Assembly: GCA_004352715.1 (NCBI GenBank)
Contig: SCFE01000002.1
Location: 607,289 to 671,288 of the forward strand
Length of the DNA stretch: 64,000 nt
Source: Hofstenia miamia
Lineage: Eukaryota; Xenacoelomorpha; Acoela
Reading direction: 5' to 3'
The notes under the pieces are model-generated. The model was not told where the DNA came from and did no database searches. It saw nothing but the letters and a program-made list of their open reading frames with translations. Position 1 is the first letter of the stretch. Each line of letters begins with the position of its first letter. Position numbers and translations under genes: made by a program. Of the stretch, positions 44,255-56,203 are shown one piece after another.

Positions 44255-45254
44255 NNNNNNNNNNNNNNNNNNNNNNNNNNNNNNNNNNNNNNNNNNNNNN
44301 NNNNNNNNNNNNNNNNNNNNNNNNNNNNNNNNNNNNNNNNNNNNNNNNNNNNNNNNNNNNNNNNNNNNNNNNNNNNNNNNNNNNNNNNNNNNNNNNNNNN
44401 NNNNNNNNNNNNNNNNNNNNNNNNNNNNNNNNNNNNNNNNNNNNNNNNNNNNNNNNNNNNNNNNNNNNNNNNNNNNNNNNNNNNNNNNNNNNNNNNNNNN
44501 NNNNNNNNNNNNNNNNNNNNNNNNNNNNNNNNNNNNNNNNNNNNNNNNNNNNNNNNNNNNNNNNNNNNNNNNNNNNNNNNNNNNNNNNNNNNNNNNNNNN
44601 NNNNNNNNNNNNNNNNNNNNNNNNNNNNNNNNNNNNNNNNNNNNNNNNNNNNNNNNNNNNNNNNNNNNNNNNNNNNNNNNNNNNNNNNNNNNNNNNNNNN
44701 NNNNNNNNNNNNNNNNNNNNNNNNNNNNNNNNNNNNNNNNNNNNNNNNNNNNNNNNNNNNNNNNNNNNNNNNNNNNNNNNNNNNNNNNNNNNNNNNNNNN
44801 NNNNNNNNNNNNNNNNNNNNNNNNNNNNNNNNNNNNNNNNNNNNNNNNNNNNNNNNNNNNNNNNNNNNNNNNNNNNNNNNNNNNNNNNNNNNNNNNNNNN
44901 NNNNNNNNNNNNNNNNNNNNNNNNNNNNNNNNNNNNNNNNNNNNNNNNNNNNNNNNNNNNNNNNNNNNNNNNNNNNNNNNNNNNNNNNNNNNNNNNNNNN
45001 NNNNNNNNNNNNNNNNNNNNNNNNNNNNNNNNNNNNNNNNNNNNNNNNNNNNNNNNNNNNNNNNNNNNNNNNNNNNNNNNNNNNNNNNNNNNNNNNNNNN
45101 NNNNNNNNNNNNNNNNNNNNNNNNNNNNNNNNNNNNNNNNNNNNNNNNNNNNNNNNNNNNNNNNNNNNNNNNNNNNNNNNNNNNNNNNNNNNNNNNNNNN
45201 NNNNNNNNNNNNNNNNNNNNNNNNNNNNNNNNNNNNNNNNNNNNNNNNNNNNNN
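44255..45254. other. Assembly gap (1000 N)
   Basis: Exactly 1000 N, a placeholder length, so the true distance is unknown. The gaps at 31299-32298 and 51735-52734 are also exactly 1000 N. Confidence 1.
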
Positions 45255-46789
45255 CATAGTTGCTAAACAAAGATATAAGATTAAGGTCCCATTCCTGGGT
45301 ATTTAAATGGTCTAAATATCTCTGATCTCTAGCTTTTCATTTAGGCAAAATATGAGTAGCTATAGTCTTGCTACTACTACCAAGGTTACTATTGTACTCA
45401 ACTTGTGTAAGGTCATCCTCCTCACATTCAGTGAGGTTATCATAATATTCTATCTCATTAAAGCCGTCATTGACGAGAGAAAACTTGTTATTGTTGTCAA
45501 TGACTGCATTTTGTATATCTTTGATTGTTCGTCTAAGCCGCTGAAAGTGGGCGCCTTTACCATTATCTAATAAGTACCAGTGGTGATCTAACACCTTAAC
45601 TATTTTAGAAGGTCCTTGCCAATTAGTGGCAAGTTTCCGTACTTGGTTAGCGCCAGTAGCCTGATGAGGAAAGTAAGCAAATACAGAATCTCCATTTTTA
45701 TGAGGTTTGCCTTACAGCTTTTTATCAAAATTTCTTTTCTGGCGAATAACAGACTGATTGGTATTCCGGCAGATAGAGAGGTGCACTTCCTGGAATTCCT
45801 GTAGCATCTGGTTCACAAAATTCTCCAAGGTTGGCTCATTGTAATCCGGGAACATGATCAACAAAGGAGTGCTTGCTTCACGGCCAAACATGGCTTTGAA
45901 AGGGCTTACTTTGGTGGTGGAGTGCACAGCAGTATTGTAAAGAGAATTCGACTGCTTCTATGACGCGTCTCCAATTTTGACTGGCAGCATGGGGTAAAGC
46001 AACTCTGATCAGTTTAATGATGGTGTGGTTCAGTCACTCAATGACGCCATTTGACTGTGGGTGGTAAGCAGTGGTGAAGTCGTGTACAATTTCGAGTTCT
46101 TTCATGAGAGTGGACATTAAAGAGTTTTTGAACTGAGGACTGCAGTTGGAGACCAAACACTCCATAGGTCCAAGTTTAAAGATCCAGTCTTTCACAATTC
46201 TGTCACTGATCAATTCGGCAGTGGTATTGTCAAGGGGGATGAGTTGTGCATACCTAGTGAAGTGGTCTATCAAGACCAACAGATATTGAAATCCTTGCTC
46301 ATCCTTTGATAGTTTTTCGATGTCCATGTGGACCACTTCATTAGTTCTTTTGGCAACCCGACTATGGAGCTTGGCTCTCTGCTCCAGAAAGTATCCGGCT
46401 CCTTGAAGCAGGCATGCTTCACACTTATCAATCACATCTTGTATAGTAGCTCTAATACTGATGGTAATGTAATGATTGTTCAGAATATGCGCATAGAGGA
46501 GTCCAGCTTTGGTAAGCTTCCAATGATAATGTTGAAAGTATCTATTAGCAAAGTCACTGATAGCATGGTCAGGGTGCTTGTTCTTAAAGACAATTTCGGA
46601 CAAGACTTTGTCATGTAGTTAATGGGTGGCAATTTCCTTTTCTGAAATCTCCTCCTTCATTATAATGGGGAGGATAGCTTTTCCATTTTGATCTGTGTTG
46701 ATATCAAGGAGGAGCTCATACTCACAAGCAGGGATGAATCCAAATAAAGTTTTTTCACCCAGCAGCTTTCACAGGTCTCTCTTATAAAT
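45255..46789 (-). pseudogene. Gyp-B copy b integrase
   Basis: Minus strand: 'EKTLFGFIPACEYELL', 'YFQHYHWKLTKAGLLYAH', zinc-binding 'IDKCEACLLQGAGYF', core 'VVHMDIEKLSKDEQGFQYLL', then 'MECLVSNCSPQFKNS', where the second catalytic Asp is Asn, and 'AYHPQSNGVIE' followed by TGA. The GPF module is at about 45610-45560 ('VLDHHWYLLDNGKGAHFQ' on the 3' side) and the acidic tail follows. The copy ends at the gap before ORF3. It is identical by eye to 52735-54269. Confidence 0.85.
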
Positions 46790-48010
46790 TGTCATAGTGG
46801 TGAAATAATCAGCATTGAGATGCAATCTCCCAGGACGATGCGTGAACATAAAAGAGAAGTCGTTAAGGTATTCCAACCAGTGGGTGATGATGTTTGACTT
46901 GTCGCCAGAGAATTTCTTAAGCCATGCTAGTGCAGAGTTGTCAGTACGAACAACGAATTGGCGACCTAGGATGAAGAATCAGAACTTCTTCAGACTCTTG
47001 ACAAGCACTAGCATCTCAGACTTTGTTGCTCCCTAATTTAGCTCAGCATTGCAGAGCTTCTGACTGAAATATTGTACTGGGCATTCCTGGCAGTTGATCA
47101 CTTGGCTGAGCACACCACTGATGGTGACTAAACTCGCGTCACAATCAATGATAAATACTTTCATGTAATCTGGTGTGTTCAGACTAGGGATCCGTCTGAG
47201 CTCTTGCTTCACAGCATCCAGCTCCTCTTGCTCAACCCAGGTCCAACAAAATTCAGTATTTTTTCGTAGTGGAATAGAGATATGCTTGGTTCCGTTGACT
47301 AGTTCAGAGATGAAGGAGCCATAATAGTTAAGAAAGCCCATCAGGCATTGGACGTCCTTGTGTGAGTGCAGAGTCTCAATTCAATTGAGATGGTCTTTCA
47401 CATCGTTCTTAATCAATATTCTCCTGGGTTTGATTACCCTGCCTAAGAAGGTGACTCGTGGTGATCCCAGGTTTGAGAACATTAGCACCATTCTGTAGTA
47501 CATGCGTGACATAATGCTGAAATGTGGCTGGAGTGTTACAAAGCCTGAAGGCCATGTACTTCCACTCAAAGAGGCTGTAAGGCGTAATAAAAGCGGTTTT
47601 CAGAATATTGGCAGGCTTCATTGGTATCTGCCAATAGGCTTTACAGAGATCCAAGCATGAAAATAACTTGTACTTGCTTCCATCATAAAGTAGGTCCTTG
47701 ATACAAGGTAATGGATATGCATCCTTAGTTGTGATATCATTTAATCATTGGAAATTGACGCAGAGGCAGTACTTCTCGCCTTGGTGAATGAACATCATAG
47801 GTGCAGCATATGGACTATTACTATTCTGTATGATCCCGCTTTCAATGAGGTTGCTAAGGATCTGTTCATACTCCACTGTTAAGTTCTCGGGTACCCATCA
47901 ACCTGGCAACCAAATGGGGTGATCACTCTTAGTTTCAATGGCATGTTGTTCCCCAACAGCTTTTCCAACACTGATTGATCCGTAATTGAACACATCATGA
48001 TGCTAGTGTA
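46790..48010 (-). pseudogene. Gyp-B copy b RT/RNase H lacking the catalytic palm
   Basis: RT reads 'SNSPYAAPMMFIHQGEKYC', 'YPLPCIKDLLYDGSKYKLF', 'MDLCKAYWQIPMKPANILKT', 'FEWKYMAFRLCNTPATFQHY', 'NVLKPGITT'. The expected Y-x-D-D segment is then missing: the sequence passes within a few bases to 'RVTFLGRVIKPRRILIKN', which in Gyp-A lies about 145 bp further on (junction near 47445-47460). RNase H follows ('KVFIIDCDASLVTISGVLSQ', 'QFVVRTDNSALAWLKKFSG'). RT is certainly inactive. Confidence 0.88.
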
Positions 48011-48723
48011 AGAGGGCAGAGAGCTCGTCACATTCTTGTGGACTCAGGTGTCCATGAGTTCTCTCATTCACAGCTGGTATATGAACTGGATCACTCAGTT
48101 CACTTAGATCATGAATTGTGGTAAGAACGGGCAGACAGGCTGCAGCTTTATGTTCAAGTTGGACCAGCATCACGACCATAGATGTCTTTGTGGGATCCAT
48201 TCAGATCAGGCGTGCAGAACTAATGATCACAGTAATGTAAGTCTTTCCATGAGAAATGTGACAAAGGTCTGGAGAAAGATGTAAACTGCAAAGGCCTTTT
48301 CCCCTTTGTCCAGAGATCATGATGTCCATAATTGATTATGCATGCGTTTCTCTCAAGGAAGTTGTTCCCAAGAATGACATCATACTGTAGAGGCTGATTA
48401 CAGGTATCAACCACAATGAGGTCCACGTGAAAACATTACTGATGGATATGCAACTTGAGGTTGTTAATCTGGCGCTTCAGCTAAATATTATTCCCCAAAG
48501 CGTCCAATAAATGAGCAGTGGAAGGTAACAGATCTTCTTTCTGGAGGCAAAGCTTGTTGCAGCAGGTGTCACTGATGATGGATACAGAAGCTCCTGTATC
48601 AATGGTGGCATTAATCAGCAATCCATTCACGTCCGCGGGGATGATGTTAGTGTGTAGCAACGAAGTTATCACCAAAACATCATGTGCACAGTTTTCAGGA
48701 GGCAGCGCTCCAACTAATTTAAA
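48000..48723 (-). pseudogene. Gyp-B copy b protease (internal deletion)
   Basis: From the heptamer at 48723-48717 in the -1 frame: 'FKLVGALPPENC', 'TSLLHTNIIPADVNGLLINA', then retropepsin 'TIDTGASVSIISDTCCNKLC' with the D-T-G active site intact. 'YDVILGNNFLERNACIINYG' follows, then an abrupt change to the downstream linker, about 110 bp shorter than the equivalent region at 43476-43600. A stop at about 48480 and frameshifts break it. Confidence 0.8.
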
Positions 48724-50347
48724 TGGTTGACAGACTTGACCAGGGTGTCAGGAGTACATGCTTCAATGGAAGGCTAATTGATGATGATACCATCCCCATC
48801 TGCAATTAGGCGGATAACTGCCCCACTCTGGGTATGAATGTGAGCTGACTGTCTTTCAGTGTCTGTCTTCTTCTGCACTGTAGCAGAACTTGATGAGGTT
48901 AATGACTTAGTGGTAGTTTGACCCGTCTTCAGGTCACCAGCATCTCTCTTGATGCGTGTAGTGTTTTGTAGCATGTAAACAATGCTAATCGCCTTCTAAA
49001 TGATAGAGTTTAAATAATCTTCAGGATCAAATTTAAGTTTGAGGCAGCTCCTGATGGTAAAAGGAAATCCCTGATAAATTTAAGAGAAAAGATCATGTTT
49101 GAGTATTCTGGAGTTAGTTTACTGAGGCAAAAGAGTCTATCAACTTGCATTATGTAGGTTCTCACATCATCTCCCTTCTTGAAGGAAAGATCACAAAAGA
49201 GTGTCTAATACTGCTGTTTGATGTGAGGTGCTTTGTAGTGGTCCTCAAAGTGACCAATGAGTAACTGATAATTTGTTTTAACTTCCCTATCCAGCATCAT
49301 ATACTGATTGTATGTGAGGCCTTGAAGGAACATGGGAAATTGAGCAGCAGTGGCATCCTGAGTGGTTTTATACTGCTTCATTGTAAGCTTGAACAGAAAG
49401 AGCCACTCATTGAACAACTGTGAGATTTCATCTATTTTGCCAGTGAATTTAGGCAGCACTGAGTGTTGATTGAAAAGATTTGATTGTTCATTCCCTAGTG
49501 CTTTGGTGGGCAAAATGGATTGAGGGAAGCGGGGTCTGCAAGTTTTTGTGGGCCTGATAGGGTCACTCAAAGAAGAAGGTGGAACTGAGATATTTACAGG
49601 TGCTGGAGGCACAACTGTTACACTCAGAGTACAAGAGCTTGGCGTAGCTACTGTAGTTAACATTGCAACTTGAGAAAGTGTAGACTGAGTGAAGGTAGGT
49701 GCTCTACTTGTAAAAGAGGTAATGGGGGTAATGAATGGCAGCATCACAGGGGACGGAGTAGGTGCTGACAAAGCATGAGAAAGGTGGGCAGACATTGCCT
49801 GTGATATAACTGTTGAGAACTTTTCTGAAAGAGCATCAAGAGCCTTATCCAAAAGGGCGCGAGTTACATACTCAGGTTCCTCTGGGGGAGTTGGAGGGGG
49901 ATGCAGGAATGCTTCCTGAATTCCCATCTCCAAGGCTGAGATTGAGTCAAGTAGGTGTCTCTCATGCTGCCAAGCAGTGGTGGCTTGTTGTCTCATTTCA
50001 GCTTGTAGGGCGTCACAATGGGCTTCACAGGAATGACGCTGTGAGATTTGTTCAGCTAGGGCTTCTCTGAGTTGTTGAACCTCAAGCATTGGTGACTCAG
50101 AATGAGGCAACAGTGGTGTATACATAAGAAATTGATTTGACAGAGTGGCAGGAGTGGAGGTCTCTTGCAGCAAAACTTCAGAGGGCGTGGATATACCAGA
50201 AACAGATTTAGGGGGGGTAGGAGTCGTTAAAATAACAACAGAATTAAGTCCAGTGGTGCGAGGGACAGCATCCAAGCTGCCAATGCTCACACAGGGGAAA
50301 CCCTGAGTGGGACTCCCATTATGAGAATTAGAAAAATCCATAGCCAT
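48714..50347 (-). pseudogene. Gyp-B copy b gag
   Basis: Starts at ATG 50347 (MAMDFSNSHNGSPTQGF). Order: Ser/Thr/Pro-rich head; coiled coil 'MLEVQQLREALAEQISQ'...'CDALQAEMRQQATTAWQ' (residues about 85-140); Pro-rich linker 'HPPPTPPEEPEYVTRA' and a long Thr/Ser/Pro stretch; capsid 'LFNEWLFLFKLTMKQYKTTQ', 'LTYNQYMMLDREVKTNYQLL'. TAG at 49205 truncates it where copy c has a Lys codon. The nucleocapsid part (48974-48774) lacks an intact CCHC knuckle. The frame ends TTA AAT TAG at 48714. About 98% of the sequence is shared with copy c by eye. Confidence 0.85.
48717..48723 (-). promoter_or_regulatory. -1 frameshift heptamer, Gyp-B copy b
   Basis: On the minus strand the gag frame reads CAT TTA AAT TAG, giving T TTA AAT directly before the stop. 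The protease frame is TTT AAA TTA GTT. Confidence 0.65.
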
Positions 50348-50872
50348 AAGAACAAGAATAATTAAACAAGTAAAGTAAAGTAGGAGAAAAAGGTTCTAAT
50401 AACAATTCCAACAATGTAGGAGAAATAAAAGCACTTAACAGATGGTAGCAGAGCATAGGTACACAATCCAAATTCTAGAAGAATGAGACTAACCAGAATA
50501 GCACTAAGAATGGTAAGAATAGAGTCAGAGCTCAGTGATGGCATCAGATTGCAGAGCTGACAAATGTAAGACTATGCATAAGGTGAAGTTGTGCATTGAT
50601 GGGTGGTGAAGTAGATCGTGGTCAGAGGAAATCCATCCTAGCTGACTCACACCCAGTAGAGGAACAAAACCAAATACAATAGGAAAACATCATAACAGTT
50701 CTGTTTTACTTTACAATCACCAAGTGAAAAATGGGCGACCACTTCAGTAGGTGCACAAACTTCATGACTGGAGTACATCTCCGAATGTTGATCCATCTGC
50801 ACACAGTAACAGAATGGAGTAGATAGTTTAACTGATACTCCAGAGTGTCCAAGAATCACGTCAGGGTCACCA
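50348..50872 (-). other. Gyp-B copy b leader and primer-binding site
   Basis: Non-coding leader. The primer-binding site TGGTGACCCTGACGTG is at 50872-50857 on the minus strand, next to the LTR end. Confidence 0.6.
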
Positions 50873-51734
50873 TGTAGAATCGCGGGGTGCATCTAGCAGC
50901 TCAAGCAGTACAAAGGTTGCAGAAGATTACCATTGCCAAGAGCAACCCACTCTCTAACAAAACAAATGAAGATCAGTAATTCGACAATTTTATTGTAGAA
51001 AAAAGTAATTCCAAAATGGTTAAAGTAGTGACCAATTCACACGGCATCTTGCTGAAGCCAAGCCATTAGAATCCATCCTTACAAATCCAAGGTGCTAATT
51101 TTGTGTTGCAAGTTGTAATTTCTAGCTCAATACAAATAATTTATCTCAGTATTTATCTTCTCAGCTCATGTAATAAGATATTAAATAACGTGTAGTTACC
51201 ATGTATTCATGTACGCCAACAGCATAGTATATTTGCATTGTGTTCTAATTTGTGCATGTTTGATCAATAGATGTTGTAGTTCTTTTATTGCCTATGCCTA
51301 TATGTAGCCTAAAGCGACCACAATATGGGCTCACATCTGTCAAGGAGTGAGTTATCACCCCAGGCACAGTGGAGTTCCTCCCACATTATCACCAGATCTT
51401 ACAATTTCATTATTATATAATTCATACCAGAGCTAAAATGGTTAGTAAAATATAATAAAATAAAAAGCAAATGGTATCCAGTGAGAATGAAATTTATTTT
51501 GACGTTTGCTTACATTTGAGCTCCCTATTTATAACAACAGAAGGTAAATATTTACTGTTTTTACAAAAGTTCGTTTCCCTTGCAAATTAACTGAGCAACT
51601 ACATGTAATCTAAAGCTCTGAGGGGACAATCACTAAGTTCAAAACTTAGGTTCAAAATAATCACAAATTAACAATTCATTAAACAAAATAGCAATGAATT
51701 AATTTGAGAGTGCCTAAAAATTAAATAAAAATAA
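50873..51734 (-). repeat. Gyp-B copy b 5' LTR (cut by gap)
   Basis: The minus-strand LTR ends GCGATTCTACA at 50873. Its 5' edge is lost in the gap; comparison with copy c shows that about 25 bases are missing. Confidence 0.88.
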
Positions 51735-52734
51735 NNNNNNNNNNNNNNNNNNNNNNNNNNNNNNNNNNNNNNNNNNNNNNNNNNNNNNNNNNNNNNNNNN
51801 NNNNNNNNNNNNNNNNNNNNNNNNNNNNNNNNNNNNNNNNNNNNNNNNNNNNNNNNNNNNNNNNNNNNNNNNNNNNNNNNNNNNNNNNNNNNNNNNNNNN
51901 NNNNNNNNNNNNNNNNNNNNNNNNNNNNNNNNNNNNNNNNNNNNNNNNNNNNNNNNNNNNNNNNNNNNNNNNNNNNNNNNNNNNNNNNNNNNNNNNNNNN
52001 NNNNNNNNNNNNNNNNNNNNNNNNNNNNNNNNNNNNNNNNNNNNNNNNNNNNNNNNNNNNNNNNNNNNNNNNNNNNNNNNNNNNNNNNNNNNNNNNNNNN
52101 NNNNNNNNNNNNNNNNNNNNNNNNNNNNNNNNNNNNNNNNNNNNNNNNNNNNNNNNNNNNNNNNNNNNNNNNNNNNNNNNNNNNNNNNNNNNNNNNNNNN
52201 NNNNNNNNNNNNNNNNNNNNNNNNNNNNNNNNNNNNNNNNNNNNNNNNNNNNNNNNNNNNNNNNNNNNNNNNNNNNNNNNNNNNNNNNNNNNNNNNNNNN
52301 NNNNNNNNNNNNNNNNNNNNNNNNNNNNNNNNNNNNNNNNNNNNNNNNNNNNNNNNNNNNNNNNNNNNNNNNNNNNNNNNNNNNNNNNNNNNNNNNNNNN
52401 NNNNNNNNNNNNNNNNNNNNNNNNNNNNNNNNNNNNNNNNNNNNNNNNNNNNNNNNNNNNNNNNNNNNNNNNNNNNNNNNNNNNNNNNNNNNNNNNNNNN
52501 NNNNNNNNNNNNNNNNNNNNNNNNNNNNNNNNNNNNNNNNNNNNNNNNNNNNNNNNNNNNNNNNNNNNNNNNNNNNNNNNNNNNNNNNNNNNNNNNNNNN
52601 NNNNNNNNNNNNNNNNNNNNNNNNNNNNNNNNNNNNNNNNNNNNNNNNNNNNNNNNNNNNNNNNNNNNNNNNNNNNNNNNNNNNNNNNNNNNNNNNNNNN
52701 NNNNNNNNNNNNNNNNNNNNNNNNNNNNNNNNNN
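51735..52734. other. Assembly gap (1000 N)
   Basis: Placeholder gap between two near-identical element copies. Confidence 1.
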
Positions 52735-54269
52735 CATAGTTGCTAAACAAAGATATAAGATTAAGGTCCCATTCCTGGGTATTTAAATGGTCTAAATATC
52801 TCTGATCTCTAGCTTTTCATTTAGGCAAAATATGAGTAGCTATAGTCTTGCTACTACTACCAAGGTTACTATTGTACTCAACTTGTGTAAGGTCATCCTC
52901 CTCACATTCAGTGAGGTTATCATAATATTCTATCTCATTAAAGCCGTCATTGACGAGAGAAAACTTGTTATTGTTGTCAATGACTGCATTTTGTATATCT
53001 TTGATTGTTCGTCTAAGCCGCTGAAAGTGGGCGCCTTTACCATTATCTAATAAGTACCAGTGGTGATCTAACACCTTAACTATTTTAGAAGGTCCTTGCC
53101 AATTAGTGGCAAGTTTCCGTACTTGGTTAGCGCCAGTAGCCTGATGAGGAAAGTAAGCAAATACAGAATCTCCATTTTTATGAGGTTTGCCTTACAGCTT
53201 TTTATCAAAATTTCTTTTCTGGCGAATAACAGACTGATTGGTATTCCGGCAGATAGAGAGGTGCACTTCCTGGAATTCCTGTAGCATCTGGTTCACAAAA
53301 TTCTCCAAGGTTGGCTCATTGTAATCCGGGAACATGATCAACAAAGGAGTGCTTGCTTCACGGCCAAACATGGCTTTGAAAGGGCTTACTTTGGTGGTGG
53401 AGTGCACAGCAGTATTGTAAAGAGAATTCGACTGCTTCTATGACGCGTCTCCAATTTTGACTGGCAGCATGGGGTAAAGCAACTCTGATCAGTTTAATGA
53501 TGGTGTGGTTCAGTCACTCAATGACGCCATTTGACTGTGGGTGGTAAGCAGTGGTGAAGTCGTGTACAATTTCGAGTTCTTTCATGAGAGTGGACATTAA
53601 AGAGTTTTTGAACTGAGGACTGCAGTTGGAGACCAAACACTCCATAGGTCCAAGTTTAAAGATCCAGTCTTTCACAATTCTGTCACTGATCAATTCGGCA
53701 GTGGTATTGTCAAGGGGGATGAGTTGTGCATACCTAGTGAAGTGGTCTATCAAGACCAACAGATATTGAAATCCTTGCTCATCCTTTGATAGTTTTTCGA
53801 TGTCCATGTGGACCACTTCATTAGTTCTTTTGGCAACCCGACTATGGAGCTTGGCTCTCTGCTCCAGAAAGTATCCGGCTCCTTGAAGCAGGCATGCTTC
53901 ACACTTATCAATCACATCTTGTATAGTAGCTCTAATACTGATGGTAATGTAATGATTGTTCAGAATATGCGCATAGAGGAGTCCAGCTTTGGTAAGCTTC
54001 CAATGATAATGTTGAAAGTATCTATTAGCAAAGTCACTGATAGCATGGTCAGGGTGCTTGTTCTTAAAGACAATTTCGGACAAGACTTTGTCATGTAGTT
54101 AATGGGTGGCAATTTCCTTTTCTGAAATCTCCTCCTTCATTATAATGGGGAGGATAGCTTTTCCATTTTGATCTGTGTTGATATCAAGGAGGAGCTCATA
54201 CTCACAAGCAGGGATGAATCCAAATAAAGTTTTTTCACCCAGCAGCTTTCACAGGTCTCTCTTATAAAT
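52735..54269 (-). pseudogene. Gyp-B copy c integrase
   Basis: Matches 45255-46789 base for base as far as I can see at a shift of 7480, including the Asn in 'LVSNCSPQFKNS' and the TGA after 'NGVIE'. It begins at the same base after its gap as copy b. Confidence 0.85.
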
Positions 54270-55490
54270 TGTCATAGTGGTGAAATAATCAGCATTGAGA
54301 TGCAATCTCCCAGGACGATGCGTGAACATAAAAGAGAAGTCGTTAAGGTATTCCAACCAGTGGGTGATGATGTTTGACTTGTCGCCAGAGAATTTCTTAA
54401 GCCATGCTAGTGCAGAGTTGTCAGTACGAACAACGAATTGGCGACCTAGGATGAAGAATCAGAACTTCTTCAGACTCTTGACAAGCACTAGCATCTCAGA
54501 CTTTGTTGCTCCCTAATTTAGCTCAGCATTGCAGAGCTTCTGACTGAAATATTGTACTGGGCATTCCTGGCAGTTGATCACTTGGCTGAGCACACCACTG
54601 ATGGTGACTAAACTCGCGTCACAATCAATGATAAATACTTTCATGTAATCTGGTGTGTTCAGACTAGGGATCCGTCTGAGCTCTTGCTTCACAGCATCCA
54701 GCTCCTCTTGCTCAACCCAGGTCCAACAAAATTCAGTATTTTTTCGTAGTGGAATAGAGATATGCTTGGTTCCGTTGACTAGTTCAGAGATGAAGGAGCC
54801 ATAATAGTTAAGAAAGCCCATCAGGCATTGGACGTCCTTGTGTGAGTGCAGAGTCTCAATTCAATTGAGATGGTCTTTCACATCGTTCTTAATCAATATT
54901 CTCCTGGGTTTGATTACCCTGCCTAAGAAGGTGACTCGTGGTGATCCCAGGTTTGAGAACATTAGCACCATTCTGTAGTACATGCGTGACATAATGCTGA
55001 AATGTGGCTGGAGTGTTACAAAGCCTGAAGGCCATGTACTTCCACTCAAAGAGGCTGTAAGGCGTAATAAAAGCGGTTTTCAGAATATTGGCAGGCTTCA
55101 TTGGTATCTGCCAATAGGCTTTACAGAGATCCAAGCATGAAAATAACTTGTACTTGCTTCCATCATAAAGTAGGTCCTTGATACAAGGTAATGGATATGC
55201 ATCCTTAGTTGTGATATCATTTAATCATTGGAAATTGACGCAGAGGCAGTACTTCTCGCCTTGGTGAATGAACATCATAGGTGCAGCATATGGACTATTA
55301 CTATTCTGTATGATCCCGCTTTCAATGAGGTTGCTAAGGATCTGTTCATACTCCACTGTTAAGTTCTCGGGTACCCATCAACCTGGCAACCAAATGGGGT
55401 GATCACTCTTAGTTTCAATGGCATGTTGTTCCCCAACAGCTTTTCCAACACTGATTGATCCGTAATTGAACACATCATGATGCTAGTGTA
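54270..55490 (-). pseudogene. Gyp-B copy c RT/RNase H lacking the catalytic palm
   Basis: Same domain order and same deletion of the Y-x-D-D segment (junction near 54925-54940) as copy b, with the same stops. Confidence 0.88.
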
Positions 55491-56203
55491 AGAGGGCAGA
55501 GAGCTCGTCACATTCTTGTGGACTCAGGTGTCCATGAGTTCTCTCATTCACAGCTGGTATATGAACTGGATCACTCAGTTCACTTAGATCATGAATTGTG
55601 GTAAGAACGGGCAGACAGGCTGCAGCTTTATGTTCAAGTTGGACCAGCATCACGACCATAGATGTCTTTGTGGGATCCATTCAGATCAGGCGTGCAGAAC
55701 TAATGATCACAGTAATGTAAGTCTTTCCATGAGAAATGTGACAAAGGTCTGGAGAAAGATGTAAACTGCAAAGGCCTTTTCCCCTTTGTCCAGAGATCAT
55801 GATGTCCATAATTGATTATGCATGCGTTTCTCTCAAGGAAGTTGTTCCCAAGAATGACATCATACTGTAGAGGCTGATTACAGGTATCAACCACAATGAG
55901 GTCCACGTGAAAACATTACTGATGGATATGCAACTTGAGGTTGTTAATCTGGCGCTTCAGCTAAATATTATTCCCCAAAGCGTCCAATAAATGAGCAGTG
56001 GAAGGTAACAGATCTTCTTTCTGGAGGCAAAGCTTGTTGCAGCAGGTGTCACTGATGATGGATACAGAAGCTCCTGTATCAATGGTGGCATTAATCAGCA
56101 ATCCATTCACGTCCGCGGGGATGATGTTAGTGTGTAGCAACGAAGTTATCACCAAAACATCATGTGCACAGTTTTCAGGAGGCAGTGCTCCAACTAATTT
56201 AAA
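55480..56203 (-). pseudogene. Gyp-B copy c protease (internal deletion)
   Basis: As copy b, with D-T-G-A-S intact and the same shortened C-terminal part. A single difference (cagtgctcc against cagcgctcc) near 56187 marks where the two copies begin to diverge. Confidence 0.8.
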
